Source of the DNA: Insolitispirillum peregrinum
Lineage (GTDB): Bacteria > Pseudomonadota > Alphaproteobacteria > Rhodospirillales > Rhodospirillaceae
DNA length: 64,000 bases
Direction: 5' to 3'
Assembly: GCF_900156605.1 (NCBI RefSeq)
Contig: NZ_FTOA01000002.1
Coordinates: forward strand, 186,001-250,000
Below are positions 51,938-61,277 of this stretch, one piece after another. Under the pieces are notes generated by a model that did not search any database, was not told the origin of the DNA, and worked only from the letters and a program-made list of their open reading frames with translations. A program made the position numbers and the translations under genes. Numbering within the stretch: the first letter of the stretch is position 1; each line of letters begins with the position of its first letter.

Positions 51938-52870
51938 ATGACATCCCCCGCTCCGCGATCCCTGTTTCAACGGCTGTGGGGAAACCCCTATCTGTTGCTG
52001 GTGCTGGCCGTTTCGTTCTGGGCGGGCAATGCGATCATCGGGCGGGCCGTTCATGGGGTGGTGCCGCCGGTGGGGATGGCCTTTTTCCGCTGGATCGGGG
52101 CGTCGCTGATCATCCTGCCCTTTGCCTGGCCGCACCTGAAACGCGACTGGGCGGTGGCGGCATCCGGCTGGCCGTGGCTGGCGGTGCTGGCGGCCTGTGG
52201 CATCGGGGCCTTCAACACCTTTCTCTACATTGGCCTGCAATACACGCAGGCAATCAATTCCCTGCTGATGCAATCGGCGATCCCGGTGCTGATCGTGGTG
52301 CTGTCGTTCGTGATTTTCCGCCAGCGCATTTCCGCCTTCCAGGGCATCGGAACGCTGGTGTCGCTGACCGGGGTGCTGCTGATCATCACCGCGGGCCACC
52401 CGGAACGGCTGATGGCCCTTGATCTCAATCGCGGAGACCTGTGGGTGCTGGCGGCGGTGGCGGCCTATGCCGTCTATTCGGTGTTTCTGCAAAAACGCCC
52501 GGCGATTCATCCGTTGGGCTTTGTCGCCCTGACGTTTGTGATCGGAACGGTGATGCTGGCCCCCTTTGCCGCCTGGGAAACCTGGGGAAGCGGGCGGGCG
52601 ATGGACTGGGGGCACCCCTACACCTGGATGGCGGTGGGCTATGTGTCGGTGTTCCCGTCGATTTTCAGCTATCTGTGCTTTAACCGTGGGGTCGAGCTGC
52701 TGGGGGCCAACACCGCCGGTCTGTTCATTCACCTGAACCCGCTGTTCGGCAGCCTGCTGGCGATCGTGTTTCTGGGGGAAACCTTTGCCCTGCATCACGG
52801 GCTGGGGATGGCGCTGATTCTGGGCGGGATCTTTCTGGCCAACCGGCGGGCCAAGGCCCGGCGCGGGTGA
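51938..52870 (+). CDS. EamA-family (DMT) transporter
   Basis: A 310-residue membrane protein with ten hydrophobic segments in two EamA repeats (PYLLLVLAVSFWAGNAIIGRAVHGVVPPVGMAFFRWIGASLIILPF; GDLWVLAAVAAYAVYSVFLQKRP). Such carriers usually export metabolites or amino acids. It follows the LysR gene by 73 bases on the same strand but likely has its own start signals. Substrate unknown. Confidence 0.9.
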   Translation: MTSPAPRSLFQRLWGNPYLLLVLAVSFWAGNAIIGRAVHGVVPPVGMAFFRWIGASLIILPFAWPHLKRDWAVAASGWPWLAVLAACGIGAFNTFLYIGLQYTQAINSLLMQSAIPVLIVVLSFVIFRQRISAFQGIGTLVSLTGVLLIITAGHPERLMALDLNRGDLWVLAAVAAYAVYSVFLQKRPAIHPLGFVALTFVIGTVMLAPFAAWETWGSGRAMDWGHPYTWMAVGYVSVFPSIFSYLCFNRGVELLGANTAGLFIHLNPLFGSLLAIVFLGETFALHHGLGMALILGGIFLANRRAKARRG

Positions 52871-53039
52871 ACTCTGCGATGGGGGTATGATCCTTTTGGC
52901 CCCCTCCGGCTGGCCGGAGTGCGTGCGGAGAGTAGACGACAGCTTTGCAGACAGTTAGTCTGCGTCGGTTTTTCCGGTGCTTGTCCGTTGAGACTGTACC
53001 GGGCCGTCTTCTACCCAGACCGTTCACCTGCGGGGGACC

Positions 53040-54236
53040 ATGCACAATCCGCGCCTTGACCTGTTGACCGATTATCCGTTCCAACGCCTGGCCGCCCTGC
53101 TGGAAGGGCTGGAGCCGGGAGCGGCTCCGTTGATGATGTCGATTGGCGAGCCCCAGCACCCGGTTCCGGCGTTGGTGGGCGAGGTACTGGCGACCAGTGG
53201 CGCCGGGTGGGGCAAGTATCCGCCGATTGCCGGAGCCCCCGAGCTGAAGGGCGCGATTGCCGGATGGGCGGAACGTCGCTATGGCCTGCCGCAGGGCATG
53301 CTGCCGCCCGAGGCCATCCTGCCTGCGTCGGGCACGCGTGAGGCGCTGTACATGATCGCCCAGACGGTGGTGCCCGAGCGCAAGGCCGGGGCGACGCCGC
53401 TGGTGCTGATGCCCAACCCGTTCTATCAGGTCTATCTGGGCGGCGTGCTGATGCAGGGGGCCGAGCCGCTGCTGGTCGATGCTGGCCCGGACACCGGCTT
53501 TCTGCCCGACATCGAGGCCCTGCCGCCGGAGACCCTCGAGCGGGCGGCAATGGTGATCGTCTGCTCTCCGGCCAACCCGCAAGGCGCGGTGGTCTCGCTG
53601 GAACGCTGGACGGCGCTGGTGCGGCTGGCCCGGCAGTATGATTTCGTGCTGGTGGCCGACGAGTGCTATTCCGAAATCTACGCTGAAGTACCTCCGGCGG
53701 GGGTGCTGGAAGCCTGTCATGCGCTGGGCGGCTCGCTGGACAACGTTCTGGTATTCAATTCGTTGTCGAAACGGTCCAGTGTGCCGGGGATGCGGTCGGG
53801 GTTCGTCGCTGGCGACCCGGCGATTATCCAGCGTTTCCAGCGCCTGCGCGCCTATGCCGCCGCCGGGATGCCGCTGCCGCTGCAAATGGTCTCGGCCGCC
53901 CTGTGGAGCGACGAGGCGCATGCGGTGGCCAACCGTCGTCTGTATCAGGAAAAGATCAGCGATGCGTCGGCCATTTTTGGCGATCGTTTCGGCTATCATC
54001 CGCCCGCCGGTGGCTTTTTCCTGTGGCTGAATGTTGGTGATGGCGAAGCCGCCACCCGCCGCCTGTGGGCCGAAGCCGGGGTAAAAGTGCTGCCCGGACG
54101 CTATCTGGCGCGCGATCGGGTTGATCCGGTGAGCGGGGCGGTGTCCAATGTGGGGGCTCCCTACATTCGGGTGGCGCTGGTGCAGAACCGGGAAACAACA
54201 CAGCAGGCTTTGCAGCGCATGGTTTCGGTGCTGTAA
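53040..54236 (+). CDS. dapC: Class I/II aminotransferase, probably N-succinyldiaminopimelate aminotransferase
   Basis: A 398-residue PLP enzyme. The pyridoxal lysine lies in LVFNSLSKRSSVPGMRSGFVAG; the substrate segment SIGEPQHPVPALV and CSPANPQGAV are the DapC-type forms. DapC works in lysine and peptidoglycan precursor synthesis. This gene next to ftsK and lolA is a common alphaproteobacterial order. Another aminotransferase activity cannot be excluded. Its 170-base upstream gap contains only a short hairpin (CTCCGG-CTGG-CCGGAG). Confidence 0.82.
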   Translation: MHNPRLDLLTDYPFQRLAALLEGLEPGAAPLMMSIGEPQHPVPALVGEVLATSGAGWGKYPPIAGAPELKGAIAGWAERRYGLPQGMLPPEAILPASGTREALYMIAQTVVPERKAGATPLVLMPNPFYQVYLGGVLMQGAEPLLVDAGPDTGFLPDIEALPPETLERAAMVIVCSPANPQGAVVSLERWTALVRLARQYDFVLVADECYSEIYAEVPPAGVLEACHALGGSLDNVLVFNSLSKRSSVPGMRSGFVAGDPAIIQRFQRLRAYAAAGMPLPLQMVSAALWSDEAHAVANRRLYQEKISDASAIFGDRFGYHPPAGGFFLWLNVGDGEAATRRLWAEAGVKVLPGRYLARDRVDPVSGAVSNVGAPYIRVALVQNRETTQQALQRMVSVL

Positions 54237-54287
54237 GGCACAGCCTGGAGCATTGTCACCAGACAAACTCTCAAAAAAGAGCAGGGT

Positions 54288-57200
54288 ATGGCGCTGTTTG
54301 GCGGGAAAAAAACGGGACTGTCGCGCTTTCTGGCCAATGGCCAGCAACGGCGGGCGGGCCCGCGCCGCGAGGACGAGCGCCGGGAGCCGAGCTTTGGCGG
54401 CACACCGTCGCAGGCATCGCCCCAGGGCAGGCCGGGCGACGGCGGGGCCGCCAGCGCTCTGCCCGCTGACCTGCAGGGGTGGGCCGTTGAACCGTCGCCG
54501 CCTGCGGATGTCTGGGCATCGCAGGGTATCGCCCCGCCTGCCGAGCCCGAGGCCCCCCCTGTGCCCGAGGCCCGGTGGGAGGCTCCCCCCGAACTGGCCC
54601 CCCCGGAGCCTGTTCTCCCCGAGCCGGTAACGCCCTTCATTCCCCCGGTGGCGCTGGAAACGGTCCGTGGGCCGCTATGGTCCGGGCCGCCGAATGTGTT
54701 GCCCGAGCCGGTCGAAACGGAAGAGCCGCCGCCAGCCCCCAGTCCGCCAGCCTCCGCTCCGGCGGGCTTCATTGATCCCCTGTATGCCGAGCCTTCGCCG
54801 GTGCCGCAGAGTGTGTCTCTGCCAGAGCCCCCCCCGGCTGCGGCTCCCCCGCCGCCGTTCCCGGCTGAGGCGCAGGGCGGGCAGTCCTTGCCTCCGCCCC
54901 TCTCCCCGCCTGCTTCCTTTGCGAGTCCTCCTGCCTTGCCGCTGGTCGATCCGGCGCGGGTCGAGGACCCTTCCCCCGTATCCGTGCCCTCGCGAGCCCC
55001 ATCAGGACCGCGAGCGCGCCCCGATCCGCGCCCCGATCTCCGGCCCGGTTCGCGGCAGGGCAACCCGGTCGGGGCAGACGGTGCTCGGCGTGCTCCGCCT
55101 CCGGGGCGCCGTCCGCAGGGGAAAAACCGCAAGCGCCCTCCGGCTGGTTTCAACCGCCCCCGGGCCAAGGCTGCGCCCAAGCGTCCGCCGCTGTTCCCGC
55201 GTGAGGTCCGTGAAAGTTTGCAGCGGACGTTCTGGCGTCTGTGGGGGCTGGCGGTGGTGATCTTTGCCGGGATGGTGGCCACCGCCCTGCTGACCTATGC
55301 CCCGACCGATCCGTCGCTGAACACCGCCACCCATCAGGCGGTGCTCAATGCGCTGGGCGTTCCGGGGGCCTATGCGGCGGATGTGCTGATTCAGGCCTTT
55401 GGGTTGGCGGGCTTTGCGCCGATCCTGTTGCTGGTGGCCTGGGGGTTGCGACAGGCGGCGGCGCTGCCGATTACCTGGCTGCCGCTGCGGCTGCTGTCCT
55501 TGCTGATCAGCCTGGTTTTGCTGGCCACCGCCTTTGCACCGGTGGTGATGGTCGGGGTGGGTGCCGAGGTCTTGCCGCTGCCTGCCGGGGCCGGGGGATT
55601 TGTGGGAACGCTGGCGTTGGCCTCCCTGCGGACGGCAGCGGCACAGGCCGGGGCGGGGCGGGATGTGACCTGGCTGGTGGCCTGGCTGAGCGGCGTGCTG
55701 GCCTTGCCCTTCCTCGCCGGGGCGATGGAGCTGCGCTGGCGTGAGGCGCGCAAGGGGGTGCACAATCTGGCTGATCTGGGACGGGCTGCGGGCAGCGGTG
55801 CCCAGCGCATCCGTGATGCCGCCAACGAAGTGGCCCATGCCTCGCTGGAAAAGGTGATTGGCCAGCGTCCGCTGATCCCGGGCTACCCCGCCGGGCGGAC
55901 CGAGGAACGGGCCGATGTGCTCGAGCCGATTCTGGTGTCGGCCACCGGGGAAGAGATTTCTCCCGCCGAAGCGGCCTGGCGCGAACAGAAGGCCGCCGCG
56001 GCCGCTGCGGCGGCGGCCCTTGTCGAAGAGCCGGAAGACGAACCGACGATCATCGCCCGGGCGATCATCACCCCCAGTCGCCGGGCCCGCAAACGGGCCG
56101 AAGAGCAGGCCATCGCCTTGCGGCCCGATGAGGACGACGGGTTCCGCTTGCCGTCGCTGGAATTGCTGCGCCTGCCGCTGGAAAGCAGCATTCCGCCGGT
56201 CAAGGAACAGACGCTGGAACGCAATGCCCGAAGGCTGGAAAGCGTGCTGGCCGAATTCGGGGTCAACGGACAGATCGTCGAAGTCCGCCCCGGCCCGGTG
56301 GTGACCCATTACGAACTGTGCCCGACGCAGGGGACCAAGGCCGCCCGCGTGGTGGGGCTGGCCGATGATGTGGCCCGTCTGATGGAGGTGTCGGTGATCC
56401 GCGTGGCGGTGATGCCGGGCAATGCCACCATCGGCATTGAAATTCCCAACGGGCGGCGGGAACGGATCAATTTCCGCGAGCTGCTGGCCGAAGATGACTT
56501 CCGCGCCCATGATCACGGGCTGACGCTGGCGCTGGGACGGGACATCAACGGCGCTCCGGTGTTTGCCGATCTGGCCCGCATGCCGCACCTGCTGCTGGCG
56601 GGCGGGGTGGGGATGGGCAAGACCATGGCGATGAACACCATGATCTGTTCGTTGCTGTACCGGCAGACCCCGGACCAGTGCCGCCTGATCCTGATTGATC
56701 CCAAGGGCAGCAGCTTCAACATCTATACCGACATTCCACACCTGTTGACCCCGGTGATCCGCGATACCGGGCAGGCGATCGTGGCGCTGAAGTGGATGTT
56801 GAAGGAGGTCGAAAACCGCAACCGGGTGATGAGCAGTCTGGGGGTGCGGACCATTGCCAGCTATAACGCCCGTCTGCGCGATGCACTGGAAAAGGGCCAG
56901 ACCCTGACCCGCACGGTCCAGGTTGGCTTTGATGCGGAAACCAACCAGCCGAAATACGAAGAACAGGCGCTGGACATGACGCCGCTGCCGCTGGTGGTGG
57001 TGGTGGTCGATGAAATGGCACCGCTGATGAAAATCGCCAGCAAGGCGATGGAAAACCTGATCACCCACCTGATGCAGGTGGCGCGCATCAGCGGGGTGCA
57101 CCTGATCATGTCCACCAGTGAAACCTCGACCGAGGTGATTACGCCCAGTGTGGCGAACAATTTCCCGGCCCGCATTGCCTTTCAGGTCGAAACCAAGATC

Positions 57201-57701
57201 GACAGCCGGACCATCCTGAACGAAGCCGGTGCGGAAAATCTGCTGGGGCCGGGCGACATGCTGTATCTGGCACAGGGCGGGCGGATGATGCGGGTCCATG
57301 CCCCCTATGTCAGTCAGGGGGAAATTGAAACGGTGGTTGCCCATCTGCAGGCGGAAGGCGAGCCGAATTATGTCTCTGCCGTGCTTGATGACAGCCGCGC
57401 CAAGGCGGTGATTGATGCCACTGCCAAGGGACATGATCGCAGCAAGCCCGAATACAAGGGTGATGAAGAGCTGTTCCGGCAGGCGGTGCTGCTGGTGGCC
57501 CGTGAACGCAAGGCCTCAACCAGCTTTGTGCAGCGCAAGTTGCAGATCCCCTATAATCAGGCCGCCGAGATGATCGCCCGCATGGAGCAAAAGGGGATGA
57601 TTTCCAAGGCCAGTTACATCGGTCAGCGCGAAGTTCTGCTGCCGACCCCGGAGACGCCACCGGCAGAGGCGGCAACCGATAAGCCGGCTTCGGCGGAATA
57701 A
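54288..57701 (+). CDS. ftsK: DNA translocase FtsK, divergent motor, long Pro-rich N-terminus
   Basis: FtsK pumps DNA at the division septum. The 1137-residue protein has a cytoplasmic Pro/Arg-rich region (1-310), about four membrane helices (315-475), an Ala/Glu linker, and the motor (640-1025) with Walker A GGVGMGKT (772-779), VVVVVDEM (903-910) and SKIDSRTIL-like TKIDSRTIL. A gamma-type winged helix closes it (1060-1117). Several normally invariant motifs differ: TQRPSVDVITG is STSETSTEVITP (942-953), DPKxxELSxY is DPKGSSFNIY, and IGYNRAA is IPYNQAA. Location before lolA is that of the standard ftsK. Confidence 0.93.
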   Translation: MALFGGKKTGLSRFLANGQQRRAGPRREDERREPSFGGTPSQASPQGRPGDGGAASALPADLQGWAVEPSPPADVWASQGIAPPAEPEAPPVPEARWEAPPELAPPEPVLPEPVTPFIPPVALETVRGPLWSGPPNVLPEPVETEEPPPAPSPPASAPAGFIDPLYAEPSPVPQSVSLPEPPPAAAPPPPFPAEAQGGQSLPPPLSPPASFASPPALPLVDPARVEDPSPVSVPSRAPSGPRARPDPRPDLRPGSRQGNPVGADGARRAPPPGRRPQGKNRKRPPAGFNRPRAKAAPKRPPLFPREVRESLQRTFWRLWGLAVVIFAGMVATALLTYAPTDPSLNTATHQAVLNALGVPGAYAADVLIQAFGLAGFAPILLLVAWGLRQAAALPITWLPLRLLSLLISLVLLATAFAPVVMVGVGAEVLPLPAGAGGFVGTLALASLRTAAAQAGAGRDVTWLVAWLSGVLALPFLAGAMELRWREARKGVHNLADLGRAAGSGAQRIRDAANEVAHASLEKVIGQRPLIPGYPAGRTEERADVLEPILVSATGEEISPAEAAWREQKAAAAAAAAALVEEPEDEPTIIARAIITPSRRARKRAEEQAIALRPDEDDGFRLPSLELLRLPLESSIPPVKEQTLERNARRLESVLAEFGVNGQIVEVRPGPVVTHYELCPTQGTKAARVVGLADDVARLMEVSVIRVAVMPGNATIGIEIPNGRRERINFRELLAEDDFRAHDHGLTLALGRDINGAPVFADLARMPHLLLAGGVGMGKTMAMNTMICSLLYRQTPDQCRLILIDPKGSSFNIYTDIPHLLTPVIRDTGQAIVALKWMLKEVENRNRVMSSLGVRTIASYNARLRDALEKGQTLTRTVQVGFDAETNQPKYEEQALDMTPLPLVVVVVDEMAPLMKIASKAMENLITHLMQVARISGVHLIMSTSETSTEVITPSVANNFPARIAFQVETKIDSRTILNEAGAENLLGPGDMLYLAQGGRMMRVHAPYVSQGEIETVVAHLQAEGEPNYVSAVLDDSRAKAVIDATAKGHDRSKPEYKGDEELFRQAVLLVARERKASTSFVQRKLQIPYNQAAEMIARMEQKGMISKASYIGQREVLLPTPETPPAEAATDKPASAE

Positions 57702-57778
57702 GGGGCGTTGCTGCCTTGTTTTTACCATCATCACCGGCTATCCCTGACGGCCTGTTGCCAGAAAACCTGCGAGGATTC

Positions 57779-58489
57779 ATGTCTGTTTACACGTCCGTGC
57801 CCCATCGGCGCCCCGCCTTGTCTGCGGTGCTGGCACCGCTGAAACGCCATGGCACCATGCTGGTTCTGGGGGCGGGGATTGTTCTGGCTGCGGTGGGGGC
57901 TGGTGTGGCTCCGGCGCAGGCGACGGTGGCCGCTGCCTTGGGTGAGCAAGAGCGCAGCCTGTTGCAAAAAGCCGAAGCCCAGTTGTCGGCGGTCAGCACG
58001 CTCGAAGCCCGTTTCCAGCAGGTTTCCGACAATGGTGCGTCTGCCGATGGTGTGGTGGCGATCAAGCGCCCCGGACGGATGCGGCTGGATTATGATCCGC
58101 CGAGCAAAATTCAGGTGATCGCCAACGGTACCCATCTGATCTACATCGACAAGGAACTCGATCAGACCAGCTATATTGGTCTGGACTCGACGCCTGCCGG
58201 GATTCTGCTGCGGGAAAAGGTCAGCTTCAGTGACCCCGACATTACGGTGACGGCGGTTCGGCAGGATAGTGTCGGTGCTGAAGTGGACCTGATCATGAGC
58301 GGCGATGCGGGAGCCGGAACGCTGACGCTGGTATTCAACCAAAAGCCGTTCGAGCTGCGCCAGTGGCGGATGCGCGATGCGCAGGGTATCACCACGACGG
58401 TCATGTTGCGCGACGTCAAGACCGGCCTCAGCCTTGATGATGCCCGCTTCAAGTATGTTCCGAAGCAAAAGCTGTTCAATGAACGGTAG
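57779..58489 (+). CDS. lolA: Outer-membrane lipoprotein carrier LolA family protein
   Basis: A 236-residue periplasmic protein with a long N-terminal region ending APAQA that should be a signal peptide. The LolA fold is seen in LSAVSTLEARFQQVSDNGASADGVVAIKRPGRMRLDYDPPSKIQVIANGTHLIYIDKELDQTSY and the C-terminal SLDDARFKYV. It ferries lipoproteins from LolCDE to the outer membrane. ATG 57779 has GAGG upstream; it follows ftsK by 77 bases in the order usual for alphaproteobacteria. Confidence 0.92.
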   Translation: MSVYTSVPHRRPALSAVLAPLKRHGTMLVLGAGIVLAAVGAGVAPAQATVAAALGEQERSLLQKAEAQLSAVSTLEARFQQVSDNGASADGVVAIKRPGRMRLDYDPPSKIQVIANGTHLIYIDKELDQTSYIGLDSTPAGILLREKVSFSDPDITVTAVRQDSVGAEVDLIMSGDAGAGTLTLVFNQKPFELRQWRMRDAQGITTTVMLRDVKTGLSLDDARFKYVPKQKLFNER

Positions 58490-58827
58490 AAACAAGCGGT
58501 GCTGTTGATATGCGTTAATTGCATGTCAGCTATGCGTCAATCTGACTGGTATCGTCGGATTTGCAGGCCTACCTAAGACTCAAGAACAGCGCGCTTCCCC
58601 GGTGCGCTGGTCCTCGGAAGGTGGTTCCCCTGCCATCCTTCCCCTCCGTCCTAACGGAGCAGAGCGCCCGGTTGTCCCCCCTGACCGGGCGCTCTTTCGT
58701 TTTCCGGTTTCCTGTTGGCCTGTGTCATCCTACCCTTTTGGGGGAGGTGATTCATCGGACACTGTCCGGCCAGCGGAAATCCCTTATGCTTTCCGCCTTG
58801 TCGATGACTTTGCAGGAAGCCTCCATC
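58490..58827. other. Gap between lolA and the FAH gene
   Basis: No gene is supported here. It contains the terminator at 58661-58704 and, behind it, the likely promoter of the FAH hydrolase gene. The frame of that gene is open through part of this stretch, but codons there look like read-through. Confidence 0.5.
58661..58704 (+). terminator. Terminator of the ftsK-lolA unit
   Basis: AGAGCGCCCGGT (58661-58672) pairs with ACCGGGCGCTCT (58684-58695), followed by TTTCGTTTTC. It is 170 bases behind lolA. Confidence 0.85.
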
Positions 58828-59526
58828 ATGTCCGAGTCCTCTTTCGTGATTTCCCCGCCGCCCGTTGCTGCCGTGCCGGTGGTCGGGACCTCGGCACAGT
58901 TCCCGCTGCGCCGGGTGTTCTGTGTGGGGCGCAACTACGCCGCCCATGCACGCGAAATGGGCCACAGTGACCGGGAACCGCCATTTTTCTTCACCAAGCC
59001 CGCCGATGCGGTTTTGACGCCGGTGGTTGGGGATTTGCCCTATCCGCCAGCAACGGCGGACCTGCATCATGAAGTCGAGCTGGTGGTGGCCCTGAAATCC
59101 GGTGGGGCCGATATCGCCCCCGAGGACGCGCTGAATCACGTCTATGGTTGTGCGGTCGGGGTGGACCTGACCCGCCGCGACCTGCAGGCCGAAGCCAAAA
59201 AGGCCGCGCGGCCGTGGGATATGGCCAAGGGCTTTGATGCTTCGGGGCCGATGGGGCCGTTGTTGCCGCTGGCAGGCGTCGATGCCGTGCCACAGCAGGC
59301 GCGCATTACCCTCAGCGTCAATGGTGAGGTGCGGCAGGATGGCTCGACGGCTGACATGATCTGGCCGGTGGCTGACATCATTGCCGCCCTGTCGCGGCTG
59401 GTGACGCTGGCAGCCGGGGATGTGATCTTTACCGGCACGCCGGAAGGCGTGGGGGCGGTGCAGCGCGGTGAAACGGTGCATGCCGAAATCGCCGGATTGC
59501 CGCCGCTGACTTTTACCCTGCGCTGA
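58828..59526 (+). CDS. Fumarylacetoacetate hydrolase-family protein
   Basis: A 232-residue member of the FAH family, acting on fumarylpyruvate-like beta-diketo acids or as an oxaloacetate decarboxylase. Motifs: VFCVGRNYAAHAREMGHS, FFTKPADAV, metal-binding HHEVELVVAL, VGVDLTRRDLQAEAKKAARPWDMAKGFD and FTGTPEGVGAV. ATG 58828 follows AGGAAG. The exact reaction is not decided by the sequence. A RidA-like gene is next. Confidence 0.9.
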   Translation: MSESSFVISPPPVAAVPVVGTSAQFPLRRVFCVGRNYAAHAREMGHSDREPPFFFTKPADAVLTPVVGDLPYPPATADLHHEVELVVALKSGGADIAPEDALNHVYGCAVGVDLTRRDLQAEAKKAARPWDMAKGFDASGPMGPLLPLAGVDAVPQQARITLSVNGEVRQDGSTADMIWPVADIIAALSRLVTLAAGDVIFTGTPEGVGAVQRGETVHAEIAGLPPLTFTLR

Positions 59527-59588
59527 ACCGGGCTTGCGATGCGGGAGATGTTCCCGCGTCGCATCCTTTCCTTGTCGGAGAAGACACC

Positions 59589-60032
59589 ATGTCCCACGAC
59601 CAGAACAACGACCCCTTGAACAGGCCGGGCGGGAACTATCTGCCGGTGATTGTTCATGACGGTATCGCCTATGTCAGTGGCCAGTTGCCTCGGCGGGGCG
59701 AAGACCTGCTGTGCGTTGGCAAGGTGGGGGCCGAGGTTGACCTGAAGACCGCACAGCAGGCAGCGGCGTTCTGCGCCGACCTGTGTCTGGCCGCCGTCAG
59801 TCAGACCGTTGGTGGCGACGACAACATCGTGCAGGTGTTGCGCATTGTTGGCTATGTCGCTTCGGCTCCGGGGTTTACCCAACAGTCACAGGTGATGAAC
59901 GGGGCTTCTGATCGCCTTGTCGAGCGGCTGGGGGACCGTGGTCGGCACAGCCGGACATCGGTGGGTGTTGCCGAGCTGCCACGGGGGGCTCCGGTCGAAC
60001 TGGACATGGTGGTGGCCGTTCGCTCTGTGTGA
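59589..60032 (+). CDS. RidA (YjgF/YER057c) family protein
   Basis: A 147-residue protein with IVHDGIAYVSGQLPRRGEDLLCVGKVGAEVDLKTAQQAAAFCA, VLRIVGYVAS and SVGVAELPRGAPVELDMVVAV, the usual RidA landmarks. RidA deaminates reactive imines. The end lacks the E-x-E form of the archetype and the catalytic arginine is not clear, so it belongs to one of the other subgroups. Located 62 bases after the FAH gene, likely co-transcribed. Confidence 0.88.
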   Translation: MSHDQNNDPLNRPGGNYLPVIVHDGIAYVSGQLPRRGEDLLCVGKVGAEVDLKTAQQAAAFCADLCLAAVSQTVGGDDNIVQVLRIVGYVASAPGFTQQSQVMNGASDRLVERLGDRGRHSRTSVGVAELPRGAPVELDMVVAVRSV

Positions 60033-60155
60033 TCCCTCACCTGCGGTAGCTTGCCTTGAAAAGAACACCTTACGGATCTGCTTGTCGCCATTTTTCCCGT
60101 ATAGGAATAATCGTCTGCATCGGTTCCATCTCCAGAAGAGGGATGAACCTTAACG

Positions 60156-61277
60156 ATGGTGAAAACGACGATGAGATCTGGTGTTCTTTCCGCTCTGGCG
60201 GTCGTGGGTTCGGTTTTCCTCGCCACTGCAGCCGAAGCTGCCGGAGGCGACGCTGCGCTGTGCGCGAAAAACGTTGAAACAATTGCCGATGTTTCGGCTG
60301 CCGAGGCAAAGGCCCGTTGCGACCGTGCCGCCGCAGCGATGAGCCGCAGTAATGGCGACTGGACGCAGGCCCTGTTGGCGCTGGACGATCTGCGGCGGTC
60401 CAGCCTGCGGGACGTCAATACGCAAATCCGTGTGCTGCAGGGGCAGCCTGCTGATCGTTCGGTCAGCTCGTCGGTCAATACCAGCGGGCCTGCAACATCC
60501 CCCGAGGTGACGTCGCGCCTGAACAGTCTGGAGCAGGAAAACGCCCTCTTGCGGCGGACGCTGGACAAGATGACGTCTCAGATGCAGGACATGGAGCGTC
60601 GGATTCCGTCGGAAACAGCTGGTATCCAGTCTGCACAAGTGCTGGTGACGCAGCGCGATTTACAGGCGGTGTCCCAGACTGCCGAACAGGCGTCGAAAAA
60701 GGCCGCGGATGCGCTGGACAAGATCGCGCAGCTCGGCAGCAAGATGTCGTCGCTGGAATCGTCGGTGAACTCCCTCAGCACTCAGGCGCGCTCTTCGAGT
60801 GGAAGCAGCAGCGGGGGCGTGTCGCAAAGCGACCTGCAGGCGGTATCCCGCACGGCAACCGAAGCCATGTCCAAAGCATCGCAGGCTTCTGACAAGGCAT
60901 CGCAGGCTGCAGACAAGGCGGCACAGGCTGCCGACAAGGTGTCGCAGGTCAGCAGCAAGGTTTCGTCGCTGGAATCGTCAGTGAGCTCCCTCAGCACCCA
61001 GGCGCGGTCTTCGAGCGGGAGCAGCAGCGGGGTGTCGCAAAGCGACCTGCAGGCGGTCGCCCGGACGGCAAACGATGCCTTGTCCAAGGCATCACAGGCT
61101 GCGGACAAAGCCGCGCAGGCGGCGGACCGCGCCTCTCAGGCCTCAGACAAGGCCTCTCAGGCGTCAGACAAGGCGTCTCAGGCCTCTGAACGGGCTTCGC
61201 AGGCCAACAGCCAGATTTCTTCGTTGTCCTCATCCCTGAACTCGCTGAGCAGCCAGGTCAGTTCGATGCATCGTTAA
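60156..61277 (+). CDS. Exported Ala/Ser coiled-coil repeat protein
   Basis: A 373-residue protein with a signal peptide (to AAEA), a 70-residue N-terminal part with two cysteines (LCAKNVET, AKARCDRA), a coiled coil (SRLNSLEQENALLRRTLDKMTSQMQDMERR) and repeats. A 72-residue unit (SSLESSVNSLSTQARSSSGS, SQSDLQAVSRTA, then Ala zipper KASQASDKASQAADKAAQAAD) starts at base 60741 and again at 60957; a degenerate third lies before. The alanine zipper resembles that of the Lpp/OprI lipoproteins, but there is no lipobox and no C-terminal Lys. Probably a periplasmic fibre. No family recognised. Confidence 0.72.
   Translation: MVKTTMRSGVLSALAVVGSVFLATAAEAAGGDAALCAKNVETIADVSAAEAKARCDRAAAAMSRSNGDWTQALLALDDLRRSSLRDVNTQIRVLQGQPADRSVSSSVNTSGPATSPEVTSRLNSLEQENALLRRTLDKMTSQMQDMERRIPSETAGIQSAQVLVTQRDLQAVSQTAEQASKKAADALDKIAQLGSKMSSLESSVNSLSTQARSSSGSSSGGVSQSDLQAVSRTATEAMSKASQASDKASQAADKAAQAADKVSQVSSKVSSLESSVSSLSTQARSSSGSSSGVSQSDLQAVARTANDALSKASQAADKAAQAADRASQASDKASQASDKASQASERASQANSQISSLSSSLNSLSSQVSSMHR

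Noticed and set aside
52871-53039. tRNA gene in the gap before the aminotransferase
   Set aside because: No TPsiC-arm consensus or cloverleaf could be drawn.
55002-57434. 810-codon reverse-strand frame opposite ftsK
   Set aside because: It is the mirror of the ftsK codons, low in complexity and rich in Gln/His/Arg.
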